42,736 bases of DNA from a virus, in the IMG/VR virus record IMGVR_UViG_3300042197_000570, positions 1 through 42,736 of that record. One strand, written 5' to 3'. This document shows positions 1 through 6,712 of the stretch, in pieces. The notes beneath the pieces were generated by a model. It did no database searches and was not told the DNA's origin. It was given only the letters and a program-made list of their open reading frames with translations. How positions within the stretch are numbered: position 1 is the stretch's first letter; every line of letters begins with the position of its first letter. The translations under genes and the position numbers were made by a program.

Positions 1-840
1 CTTTGCAACATTTTGTCTATTCAGAAAATGAATGGCCAACTTGTATTCAAAGGAATTGCTGCAGAGACAATTACAGAAAATATTTTTTATTGCGAAGAGT
101 CCGACTCAGTTTTTATTTCAACTGATTCGTCTTATGACTCCCCAGTTACAGGCAAACCTGCAACACTAATTGGATGGGTAGAGAGTAATGACGTTAACAA
201 GTCGAAAGAGATAGATAGAATTCTTGATTCATTTAAGAAATCAAGATTGACGTTGCCTGATACACAAATAATTGCAAAACAGGCAAACGCAGAAGGAGGT
301 AATGAAGTGTCAGAAAACACAGAAACAGTTGCAGCAGTTGAAGAAACTACTGTCGCTGTAGAAGAGACAGCTCCAGCTGCAGAAGCAGCACCTGCTGTCG
401 AAGAAGCTCCTGCAGTTGATGCAGTAGCAGACGCTTCTGCCGAAGTTCTGGAAAAAGCAGCCGACGTATCAGAAGTTGAGGTTGATGAACCTGATTTTGC
501 AAAGATGCTCGGTGATCTAAAGGGATTCTTCTCAGATACACTTGCAAAAGCATCTGAGGCAAACGCAGCTCAAGTTACAACAATCAAAGAGACTGTTGAA
601 ACATTCAGCAAGAGCGTAGATACTCGAATTTCAGAATTAGCAGAACAACATGCAGCCCTTTCAAAGGCTGTAGAAGACATCAAGAGCACGATTGATGGGG
701 TAGAAAAGCGTGTCGATGCAGTTGAATCAGAGACTGCAATTAAGAAGTCCTCAGACCTTGGCGGGTCTCAGGAAGTAACAATCAAGAAATCAAAATGGAA
801 CGGTTCTTTCCTCGGTTCCGTACAGGAAATTTTTAACTAA
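1..840 (+). CDS. Capsid assembly protein with scaffold-like C-terminus, 5' partial
   Basis: The frame is open from base 1, so the gene starts upstream of the window; a TTG at 13 is only the first possible start inside it. The first ~100 visible residues are a compact mixed region of unknown fold. Next comes a low-complexity Ala/Glu/Val stretch, then a long heptad-rich helical region, and finally a basic Lys-rich tail. A long acidic-to-helical C-terminus immediately upstream of the major capsid gene is typical of phage scaffolding proteins, often fused to or nested in the prohead protease gene. The protease part itself is not visible, so the N-terminal role is inference. A second start at 307 lies in the same frame. 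Confidence 0.6.
   Translation, partial: LCNILSIQKMNGQLVFKGIAAETITENIFYCEESDSVFISTDSSYDSPVTGKPATLIGWVESNDVNKSKEIDRILDSFKKSRLTLPDTQIIAKQANAEGGNEVSENTETVAAVEETTVAVEETAPAAEAAPAVEEAPAVDAVADASAEVLEKAADVSEVEVDEPDFAKMLGDLKGFFSDTLAKASEANAAQVTTIKETVETFSKSVDTRISELAEQHAALSKAVEDIKSTIDGVEKRVDAVESETAIKKSSDLGGSQEVTIKKSKWNGSFLGSVQEIFN
293..300 (+). promoter_or_regulatory. Internal Shine-Dalgarno for nested scaffold start
   Basis: AAGGAGGT matches the anti-SD of 16S rRNA very well and sits 6 bases before an in-frame GTG, inside a longer open frame. Such a strong site within coding sequence is unlikely to be neutral. Confidence 0.6.
307..840 (+). CDS. Putative scaffolding protein from an internal in-frame start
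   Basis: A GTG at 307 lies in the frame of the longer gene and is preceded by a full Shine-Dalgarno match (AAGGAGGT, 293-300) six bases upstream. The product would be 177 residues: an acidic Ala/Glu-rich head, a coiled-coil-like helical middle and a basic tail with a conserved-looking terminus (WNGSFLGSVQEIFN). This is the architecture of a capsid scaffold. In lambda, scaffold Nu3 is made in the same way from inside protease gene C. The ribosome binding site and the match to the domain boundary are seen in the sequence; the scaffold function is inferred from position and composition. Confidence 0.6.
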   Translation: MSENTETVAAVEETTVAVEETAPAAEAAPAVEEAPAVDAVADASAEVLEKAADVSEVEVDEPDFAKMLGDLKGFFSDTLAKASEANAAQVTTIKETVETFSKSVDTRISELAEQHAALSKAVEDIKSTIDGVEKRVDAVESETAIKKSSDLGGSQEVTIKKSKWNGSFLGSVQEIFN

Positions 841-864
841 ACTAAGGTAGGTGAAATAAAAAAA

Positions 865-1914
865 ATGAGCAATGAACTATTAGAAAAAACAGTTGCGGCT
901 GATACAGTCGTAGCAACAGGACTTACAGGTTCTGGCGCTCCAACAACTGGTGTTCACAGAGGCTCTGGTGGCGAAAAGGGTGGTTTACTCAACCCTGAGC
1001 AATCAGCACGTTTCTTGGACTACATGTTCGACGCAACCGTAATCGGTAAAGTGGCTCGTACTGTTCGCATGCGAGCAGACACCACTGAAATTGATCGCAT
1101 TGGCGTTGGAGAACGCTTAATGACAGTTGCAGCTGAGGCAGACCAAACAGGTTCTAACGCAGCAGTAACTTTCTCAAAGATCTCTCTAACCACAAAGAAG
1201 CTTCGCCTTGACTGGGAGCTTTCAACAGAGTCACTAGAAGACAACATCGAAGGTGCAGATCTTGAAGATCATATTGCACGTTTGATGGCAACACAAGCAG
1301 GTAACGATATTGAGGACGTAGTCCTTAACGGTACAGGCTCAGGATCAGGCTTAATGTCTGCATTCCAAGGTGTAGTTGCAAAGGCAAAGGCCACAGCACA
1401 CGTTGTTGACAACGGTGTTGCTACTGGAATTTCTCGTGCAACATTCAACGCAGCTCTTAAGGCTCTTCCACGTAAGTACAAGCAACGTCGTACAGACCTT
1501 CGCTTCTTGGCAGGTTCAAACTTGATCCAAGATTATCTATATGCTACATCTGGAAATATCCAGAACGTAAACCCACAGGATATCGCTTCAAGCATCATCC
1601 GTGGAGACGTAGCACCAGTTAGCGGTCCAGCAGGATACGTAGCACCATATGCATTTGGTATTCCAATTGTTGAGGTCCCACTACTTCCTGAGACACAAGC
1701 TGGCGATTACACAGGTACATCAGGTTCACACGGTGACGTACACTTGACATTCCCAAATAACGTAGTTATTGGTATCAAGCGTGACGTAACTGTATACCGA
1801 TTCTTCTGGCCACGTAAGGACTCCATCGAGTACACAATGTATACTCGTGTAGGCGTTCAAATCGAGCAACCAGATGCTTGGGTAGTTGTAAAGAACGTTA
1901 AGGTCGCTTCCTAA
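865..1914 (+). CDS. Major capsid protein (HK97 fold)
   Basis: The 349-residue product should form the icosahedral shell. It has the usual HK97-type plan: a flexible N-terminal arm (residues 1-45), an E-loop-like segment (about 60-90), a helix-rich P-domain with ELSTESLEDN and a following long helix (about 110-150), and a C-terminal A-domain/beta region ending in a PDAWVVVKN strand. Codon use (many CGT and CGC arginines, AAG lysines) differs from the AGA-rich tail genes, as expected for a very highly expressed protein. It follows the scaffold gene and is closed by an intrinsic terminator, matching a capsid transcription unit. The start is ATG at 865; the upstream AGGTAGGTG is a weak SD. Confidence is high from sequence pattern and synteny. 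Confidence 0.9.
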   Translation: MSNELLEKTVAADTVVATGLTGSGAPTTGVHRGSGGEKGGLLNPEQSARFLDYMFDATVIGKVARTVRMRADTTEIDRIGVGERLMTVAAEADQTGSNAAVTFSKISLTTKKLRLDWELSTESLEDNIEGADLEDHIARLMATQAGNDIEDVVLNGTGSGSGLMSAFQGVVAKAKATAHVVDNGVATGISRATFNAALKALPRKYKQRRTDLRFLAGSNLIQDYLYATSGNIQNVNPQDIASSIIRGDVAPVSGPAGYVAPYAFGIPIVEVPLLPETQAGDYTGTSGSHGDVHLTFPNNVVIGIKRDVTVYRFFWPRKDSIEYTMYTRVGVQIEQPDAWVVVKNVKVAS

Positions 1915-1937
1915 TCTATAGGATTTAGATCTGCAAT

Positions 1938-1968
1938 AAAGCCCCCTGGATAATTCTGGGGGGCTTTT
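1938..1968 (+). terminator. Rho-independent terminator after the major capsid gene
   Basis: AAAGCCCCC (1938-1946) pairs with GGGGGCTTT (1959-1967) around a loop of about 12 bases, followed by TTTTCATTTT. It lies 24 bases after the capsid stop codon and would set the 3' end of the abundant capsid mRNA. Confidence 0.85.
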
Positions 1969-1993
1969 CATTTTAATTTCTTAATGCTATAAT
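1965..1993 (+). promoter_or_regulatory. Extended -10 promoter for neck gene unit
   Basis: TGCTATAAT at 1985-1993 is a perfect extended -10. A weak -35 (TTTTCA, 1965-1970) is 17 bases upstream and overlaps the terminator's 3' arm. It would restart transcription 20-30 bases before the ATG at 2020, which has an SD (AGGAG). Confidence 0.65.
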
Positions 1994-2019
1994 TGATTTA
2001 CACGGAATGAGGAGTATTA

Positions 2020-2418
2020 ATGTCATTTGAGACAATGAAGGTATCTGACCTTAAAAAAGTAGCCGAAGATTTTGGGGTTGATATTAACAATTTAAAGAAT
2101 AAAACAGATATTATTGCAGCGCTCTCAGAAGAGGGAGTAACCTGGGCGGTTTACCAAAAAACCGTAGAAACACTAGAAGAAGAGACAGAAGATATGTCAG
2201 AACAAACAATTGTAAGAAATGAAAAGAAAGAGCAGTCTGGAGAAGATGTCCTTGTCAAGATGGAAAGAGATAATTTCCGTTATGATATTTTAGGATTCAG
2301 CTTTACAAAAGAGCATCCATTTGTGGCAATGAGCCAAGATAAAGCTCAACAAATTTTTGACAAGGAGGACGGGTTTAGATTAGCTACTCCTAAAGAAGTA
2401 CAGGAATACTACCACTAA
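2020..2418 (+). CDS. Hypothetical head-region protein with SAP/HeH-like N-terminus
   Basis: The 132-residue protein has two parts. Residues 1-42 (KVSDLKKVAEDFGVDINNLK and following) read as a small SAP/HeH-type helix-extended-loop-helix module, a fold that often binds nucleic acid. After an acidic Glu-rich linker (about 48-75), residues 80-132 form a compact domain (FTKEHPFVAM, DGFRLATPKEVQEYY). The gene sits between the capsid and head-tail adaptor genes, is preceded by its own promoter and a good SD (GGAGT), and is therefore probably a head or neck component. I do not recognise a named family for the C-terminal part. DNA contact inside the head or connector is only a guess from the N-terminal module. 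Confidence 0.7.
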   Translation: MSFETMKVSDLKKVAEDFGVDINNLKNKTDIIAALSEEGVTWAVYQKTVETLEEETEDMSEQTIVRNEKKEQSGEDVLVKMERDNFRYDILGFSFTKEHPFVAMSQDKAQQIFDKEDGFRLATPKEVQEYYH

Positions 2419-2434
2419 TTAAACCCCATAAAAA

Positions 2435-3406
2435 ATGGAGTTATATGTAGGATCGACCAATCCAGTAAGACATAAAATCTTTTGGAGAGGTGAACCTACC
2501 GATGCTGATGCTCTGCCAACAGTAGCGGTATTTGACGTAACCCTGGATCCAGTAAATCCAATAAATCCAGCTACAATGATTTATAATCTTACTGCAGAAA
2601 AACTTGAAACAGAAATTGGCGTGTATCAAGTTTTATTGCCAACAAACGCAACTCTAAAAACAAGAGATTTAAAACTAGTATGGACATATACCGTAAGCGG
2701 ACAAAATCAAACTAGAGAACATAAATTATATGTAGTACAGCCATATGTAGATTTAGCTCAGGCATACGGAGAACTAGATTTTGGCAATGACCCGTCAGAC
2801 CCTAATTATAAAACCTACAATCAAATTGTAGATTCTGAAAGATATGCTCGTAAAGTAATCGAAGGGTATACAGGACAAAAGTTCTTCCTATACAATGAAG
2901 TCTATAACCTATATGGATCAGATTCAGATACCCTTGCCCTTCCAGCTAAAATAAATACATTGCATTCATTATACGAAAACGATGTTTTATTGGTAGATAA
3001 TGTAAACAATGTCGACAATTGGAATTATCAATTAGATATTACAGAAAGTGGATTTGGACTCCGTGTAAATAGAGCAGCAATGGTAGACAATACTGTATAC
3101 ACTGCAAACGGTATGGTTCCTCCATCAATTCACGATTCATCAGGAATTTTTGGACTAGGATATAGATATAAAGTATATGCCCAGTTTGGTTATGCAGATG
3201 TACCAGATGAGGTAGAGTCTGCAACAATAGAATTAATGCAGGATTATTTCTCAAAGGATAATCTATGGCGTAAGAAATATGTAAACAAAATCTCCACATT
3301 TGACTGGGATTTTGAGTACGGAAGCGGAGCAACTTCTGGAACAGGAAATTTGTATGCAGATCAACTGCTTTCAGATTATGTCCTTTCTAAAGTTTTGTTA
3401 ATTTGA
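2435..3406 (+). CDS. Head-tail adaptor (connector) protein
   Basis: This 323-residue protein has an N-terminal beta-rich domain (about 1-105, immunoglobulin-like in pattern) and a C-terminal helical domain (about 110-323). The latter contains SERYARKVIEGYTGQKF and the pattern of an aromatic YAQFGY, then VPDEVESATIELMQDY. That pattern is characteristic of gp6/gp15-type connector proteins that sit beneath the portal. The gene position, two genes after the major capsid gene, agrees. The stop codon overlaps the start of the next gene (TGATG), so the two are translationally coupled. The extra N-terminal beta domain makes it longer than the usual ~100-200 residue adaptor; it may decorate the connector or be a fusion. 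Confidence 0.7.
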   Translation: MELYVGSTNPVRHKIFWRGEPTDADALPTVAVFDVTLDPVNPINPATMIYNLTAEKLETEIGVYQVLLPTNATLKTRDLKLVWTYTVSGQNQTREHKLYVVQPYVDLAQAYGELDFGNDPSDPNYKTYNQIVDSERYARKVIEGYTGQKFFLYNEVYNLYGSDSDTLALPAKINTLHSLYENDVLLVDNVNNVDNWNYQLDITESGFGLRVNRAAMVDNTVYTANGMVPPSIHDSSGIFGLGYRYKVYAQFGYADVPDEVESATIELMQDYFSKDNLWRKKYVNKISTFDWDFEYGSGATSGTGNLYADQLLSDYVLSKVLLI

Positions 3407-3834
3407 TGCAAGGTATTATAGAATCAGTTCTTTCTATGAGAATGGACGTGTATCGTCAATTAGACGAGCAAGATCCAGATACTGGTGCTATTAAAAAAGC
3501 CTGGATATATCAGAGAACAGTAGACTGCCACGCTAAAGGAGTTATTAGCAACTCTGCAACAACAAGATCTAGCGATAAGCAGGTGTTTGATAACAGATAT
3601 AAAAATGACCAGCAGATCCAAGTTAGAACTACCGACAGATTAACTGCAAGAGAAAAAGTTACTAACATTAGAGATCAACATGATACCCCTATTTGGACAG
3701 AGATTAATTTTCCTAGCGATACCCCAACTGTATTTGAAGTAGTTGGAGTAACTCCAATAACAGATCCATTTGGAAGAATTATTGGATATAACTCAGCAAT
3801 GCGAAGATCGGAGAATCAGCAAATTGGACAATAG
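3406..3834 (+). CDS. Putative head closure (head-tail joining) protein
   Basis: The 142-residue product is mostly beta strand and follows the head-tail joining pattern: an N-terminal MDVYRQL strand, a DPDTGAIKKAW loop, and a C-terminal FEVVGVTPITDPFGR segment that resembles the end of SPP1 gp16/lambda FII-type stopper proteins. It would close the DNA exit channel after packaging. The ATG at 3406 overlaps the previous stop, so I prefer it over a TTG one codon earlier. Placement between adaptor and neck genes supports the call; sequence similarity alone is modest. Confidence 0.65.
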   Translation: MQGIIESVLSMRMDVYRQLDEQDPDTGAIKKAWIYQRTVDCHAKGVISNSATTRSSDKQVFDNRYKNDQQIQVRTTDRLTAREKVTNIRDQHDTPIWTEINFPSDTPTVFEVVGVTPITDPFGRIIGYNSAMRRSENQQIGQ

Positions 3835-3838
3835 CGCA

Positions 3839-4609
3839 ATGTTGGTTCAAGCTGCTAGCGGTTTAGAAAGACTGATGGCGGGAAGTAAAGGAACTGTTCT
3901 TAAAGATAGTACAGTAGCCCAAATATCAGCATACCTATATTACAACGCAAGTGTAATATCAAAACTTACACAGAATAAACAATTCCAATCTAAATTTTCT
4001 GCAACAATATTTAAACAGATCGACAAAGACTTTGGCGAATATATTGATGCTTTGGCTAGAAGTAAGCCTAAATCATTACATCATGTCTATGAATGGAAAA
4101 GAGTTGGAGATAAATCAGCACGTCTATTTAATCTAAACCTATCTTCTCAAGATGGATTATCCTTTACAATTTCACACTCATTTAAGCCTTCCACTTCTTT
4201 TGTCCCTGCTAGTTCAAAATATAGGAGACGACATGTATTTGCGAATAAGGCAGAAATTATGGAAGAAGGAAGATCTCTAGTAATATCTCCTAAGCATTCT
4301 GAAAGATTAGTATTTGAATCAGATGGAACTACAGTATTTATGCCAATAGGTAAATCTGTAACTGTAAGACGACCTGGTGGAACTGCAGCTACAAATCAAT
4401 TTAAGCTGGCACATCGTAGATTCTTTATCGGACAAATGGTAAACAACTCAATTAAGAGATCTGGATTCCAGCAAATGTTTAATGGAGCAATGGCTAAGGC
4501 TCTTAAACTACCTACGAATATTAAAAAAGTACAATATAGTTTTAGTCCAAATATAGTTAGAGGCCAAGCAGATGCCTCATTGGCTGCAGCATTCGGAGGT
4601 GTTCTATGA
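3839..4609 (+). CDS. Putative neck / tail-completion protein
   Basis: Read from ATG 3839 this is a 256-residue protein. The frame extends upstream, with a TTG at 3824 that is better spaced from a GGAG at 3810, so the start is uncertain. It has an N-terminal helical part (about 1-65), a beta-rich core with HHVYEWKRVGDKSARLFNL and a following FTISHSFKPS segment, and a basic C-terminus. The core pattern and the order (adaptor, closure, this gene, tail terminator, tube) fit HK97 gp10-like or Ne1-type neck proteins that link the head connector to the tail. Its stop overlaps the ATG of the next gene. The function is inferred mainly from synteny. Confidence 0.6.
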   Translation: MLVQAASGLERLMAGSKGTVLKDSTVAQISAYLYYNASVISKLTQNKQFQSKFSATIFKQIDKDFGEYIDALARSKPKSLHHVYEWKRVGDKSARLFNLNLSSQDGLSFTISHSFKPSTSFVPASSKYRRRHVFANKAEIMEEGRSLVISPKHSERLVFESDGTTVFMPIGKSVTVRRPGGTAATNQFKLAHRRFFIGQMVNNSIKRSGFQQMFNGAMAKALKLPTNIKKVQYSFSPNIVRGQADASLAAAFGGVL

Positions 4610-5118
4610 CAGCAAATTATAAACTAGACGCAATGCTGGAAATTCGTAAGTTTTTATGGAATGAGTTAAAGACTCGTGCAATCTTTGATGACGAGGATTA
4701 TTGGAGCGATAATCTAGATGAGAATATTATTCCAATTGTTCCAGTCCAGCAGACTGCCGAAATGAATCAGTTTTTGAGCGGAAAGAAGCATATTGTTTAT
4801 GATAAGATCGGCATGTCCTATGAAGACAACTGGGCTATATGCTGTGAGCAAATCCTATTTACAATATATTCAACAGACTTTTCAGAGATAAATGAGATTA
4901 GAAACTTCATGACAGACCAATTTAGACGGATGGATGAGTCCGCTGCAGATATTAATAGATGGTCTGGCCTATCTGATAAATTCAAATTCCACTCAATTTT
5001 TATTGCAGATATATCCCCAACGGCTCCTTCTGAGGAGCTTCAGGGATTCTTCTCTGCAGACATAATACTTGAGATTAAATACTCAAGAATCATGGACCAA
5101 GTAGGCAGGTTCTTATAA
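4606..5118 (+). CDS. Putative tail terminator protein
   Basis: The 170-residue protein starts at ATG 4606, overlapping the previous stop (ATGA). It has an alpha/beta pattern resembling the lambda gpU/Tr1 fold: a first helix (LDAMLEIRKFLWNELKTR), a strand and loop with PIVPVQQTAEM, the strand ICCEQILFTIYS, a helix (EINEIRNFMTDQFRRM), and last strands FHSIFIADISP and FSADIILEIKY. Tail terminators cap the tube and lie just before the major tail protein gene, as here. Synteny and the alternating pattern support this; no catalytic motif exists to confirm it. Confidence 0.65.
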   Translation: MTANYKLDAMLEIRKFLWNELKTRAIFDDEDYWSDNLDENIIPIVPVQQTAEMNQFLSGKKHIVYDKIGMSYEDNWAICCEQILFTIYSTDFSEINEIRNFMTDQFRRMDESAADINRWSGLSDKFKFHSIFIADISPTAPSEELQGFFSADIILEIKYSRIMDQVGRFL

Positions 5119-5234
5119 ATTGCTTTAGGCCTCAAGATGCCGTATTATAGGACATGAGGAAAGAAGCCTAGCCAGCTTTGGTTTTTAAAATATATATATA
5201 TGTATAGTTTAAAACATAGGAGGTAAGAAAAACT
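5119..5234 (+). promoter_or_regulatory. Structured leader before the major tail gene
   Basis: This 116-base gap has nested inverted repeats: outer TAGGC (5126-5130) with GCCTA (5166-5170) and inner CTCA (5131-5134) with TGAG (5155-5158). A TA-rich run follows (5190-5208). The SD AGGAGG (5218-5223) is 11 bases from the ATG, a long spacing. TATTAT-like and TATAGT-like -10 sequences occur but no convincing -35. The leader may stabilise or regulate the abundant tube-protein mRNA. Confidence 0.4.
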
Positions 5235-5942
5235 ATGGCACAATCCGTAGGTAATGCTAAAAACATTCTCGTTGGTGCATCTCCGTTGTTCTTGTCAACA
5301 ATTGACATTAATGACTCAGATTACATTGCAAACGCAGAACCAGGTGTAGGTATTGCTGCAGGTGTAGGTAACGTTTCAGTTCCAGCATTTGCATCAGGTG
5401 TATCATACACAACTACACTTAATGGCGTAAACCAAGAATCAGGTAAGTTTGGATATCGTAACGTTGGTTTTACTAACAACGGTCTTCAAATCACCTATAA
5501 CCCAACATATGATTCAGTAACCGTCGACCAGTTGCTTGATACAGCTAAGCTGTTTAAGTCTGCGATGGAGGTTATGATCGCAACAGAAATGTCAGAAGGT
5601 ACTCTAGAGAATATTGTAACAGTATTCGGACAGAATGCATCTTCTCTTTCAACAACAGGAACTGGAGCAACTAAGGTTGATACTCTAGGTCTTGAAGCAG
5701 GTTCATTAGGTGCTGCTCCAACAGAGCGTCAGCTAATTGCAGTTGGACAAGCTCCAACCGCATCTGCAACCGCAGCAGAGCGTGTATATTATGCACGTCG
5801 AGTTTTGTCTGTACAACAGTCACAATTCTCTCTAGCTCGTACAACTCCAACCACATTCCCAGTAACCTTCCGTCTTCTACCAGATGCTAACTACTCTGGC
5901 TCAGAATACGGCAAGATTATTGACCGTGTATTGGTAGCTTAA
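5235..5942 (+). CDS. Major tail tube protein
   Basis: The 235-residue product is Ala/Gly/Thr/Ser-rich and beta-dominated, with one helix-like segment (VDQLLDTAKLFKSAMEVMIAT, split here by a bend) in the middle and a strand-rich C-terminus (FPVTFRLLPDANYSGS). This is the usual look of a tail tube subunit. The gene has its own AGGAGG ribosome site, its own terminator and capsid-like codon use (CGT arginines), all signs of very high expression. It lies between the tail terminator and the frameshifted chaperone pair, the standard siphovirus order, so the assignment rests on context as well as composition. Hexamers of this protein would stack along the tape measure. Confidence 0.82.
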   Translation: MAQSVGNAKNILVGASPLFLSTIDINDSDYIANAEPGVGIAAGVGNVSVPAFASGVSYTTTLNGVNQESGKFGYRNVGFTNNGLQITYNPTYDSVTVDQLLDTAKLFKSAMEVMIATEMSEGTLENIVTVFGQNASSLSTTGTGATKVDTLGLEAGSLGAAPTERQLIAVGQAPTASATAAERVYYARRVLSVQQSQFSLARTTPTTFPVTFRLLPDANYSGSEYGKIIDRVLVA

Positions 5943-5964
5943 TAATTTAATAAAATAGTCAGGG

Positions 5965-5987
5965 GCCCTCGATTTTTCGAGGGCTTT
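5965..5987 (+). terminator. Rho-independent terminator after the tail tube gene
   Basis: GCCCTCGA (5965-5972) and TCGAGGGC (5977-5984) form a perfect 8-bp stem with a TTTT loop, followed by TTT. It ends the tail tube transcript 23 bases after the stop codon. Confidence 0.88.
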
Positions 5988-5991
5988 CTGC

Positions 5992-6020
5992 TTGTATTAA
6001 TAATACCTATTTGTTATAAT
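5992..6020 (+). promoter_or_regulatory. Extended -10 promoter for the tail assembly unit
   Basis: TGTTATAAT at 6012-6020 with a weak -35 (TTGTAT, 5992-5997) 17 bases upstream. It lies directly after the terminator and before the AAGGAGG site (6035-6041) of the chaperone gene. Confidence 0.68.
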
Positions 6021-6046
6021 AATTAAGACTATCCAAGGAGGATAAA

Positions 6047-6379
6047 TTGGCAACTACAGTATATAACGTAGAAGAAATACAGCTACAAAATGGGCAGACC
6101 ATTAAGCTAAAACCACTATCAATCAAAGAGCTTCGTAAATTTATGGAAGCTATTCAAAAGACGACAAATGTTACCACAGAAGGTGAAACCCTAACAGTTC
6201 TTATTGAAGCATGTGCAATTGCTTTAGAGAAACAACTTCCAGATTTGGTAAAGGATCGAGAGGCTCTAGAAGATGCTCTTGATGTTCCAACCATGAATCG
6301 AATTCTTGAAGTGTGTGGAGGAATTAAACTAGACGACCCAAATCTTCTAGCGGCAGCGGTTCTGGCTGGTCAGAACTAG
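6047..6379 (+). CDS. Tail assembly chaperone G
   Basis: This 110-residue protein begins with TTG at 6047, chosen because a full AAGGAGG sits five bases upstream. An N-terminal beta hairpin (VEEIQLQNGQTIKLKPLSIK) leads into a helical domain (about 25-95), as in lambda gpG-type chaperones that coat the tape measure before tube polymerisation. It lies between the tube and tape measure genes. Near its 3' end is the slippery heptamer CCCAAAT, where a fraction of ribosomes would shift -1 to make the longer G-T protein. The zero-frame product ends at the TAG at 6377. Confidence 0.85.
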   Translation: MATTVYNVEEIQLQNGQTIKLKPLSIKELRKFMEAIQKTTNVTTEGETLTVLIEACAIALEKQLPDLVKDREALEDALDVPTMNRILEVCGGIKLDDPNLLAAAVLAGQN

Positions 6380-6702
6380 ATTTAGCCGCATTAGAGGGAG
6401 AAGTATTTCTCCTTGGACATTGGAAGAATTACCAGGAGTTAGAAGAAAATATTTCAATGCCAGAGCTTTTAAAAACTCTAGATGCTATACGCAAAAGAGA
6501 TTATGAAGAAAGAAAATTCTTCGCTTCTCTAAAAGGTATTAATCTAGATGAAGAAAAAACAGGAGGTACCTCTTTCGAAGATGTCGAACTTAGAGCTTCA
6601 GGAATTAATGCTTCTAAAGATGACGTTGTTTCGTTACAAGGCAGGTTTGCTCAGCAAGCAGGCTTTGGAATCGGAGAAGGATTAGGATACACTAAGGAGT
6701 AA
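6047..6702 (+). CDS. Tail assembly chaperone G-T (frameshift product)
   Basis: After a -1 slip on CCCAAAT the ribosome reads from 6343 in the new frame: a Ser/Gly linker (SSSGSGSGW), then SELDLAALEGEVFLLGHWKN and a helical acidic region to the stop at 6700. The fusion is 218 residues, 99 from G and 119 from T. In lambda-like phages the T part recruits tail tube subunits to the tape measure while the G part coats it. No usable SD precedes the internal ATG at 6457, which argues that the T part is expressed only by frameshifting. The ratio of G to G-T is normally critical for tail assembly. Confidence 0.82.
6337..6343 (+). other. -1 programmed ribosomal frameshift site (CCCAAAT)
   Basis: In the zero frame the bases read C CCA AAT, a canonical X XXY YYZ heptamer. 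The -1 frame is open from 6328 to 6702 and continues in a protein-like way. A 6-bp inverted repeat, GTTCTG (6359-6364) with CAGAAC (6371-6376), lies 15 bases downstream. That spacer is longer than usual, and a shorter CAGC/GCTG stem (6354-6368) is an alternative stimulator. Confidence 0.85.
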
Positions 6703-6712
6703 CATAGAGTAA

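Noticed and set aside
347-562. Minus-strand open frame opposite the scaffold region
   Set aside because: Leu/Gln-rich low-complexity product that mirrors the Ala/Glu codons on the + strand; no SD. Other minus-strand frames (for example 3039-3332 and 23385-23705) are rejected for the same kind of reason.
6457-6702. Independent gene starting at ATG 6457
   Set aside because: No SD, and the same frame reads protein-like sequence upstream to the slippery heptamer; better explained as the T part of the frameshift product.
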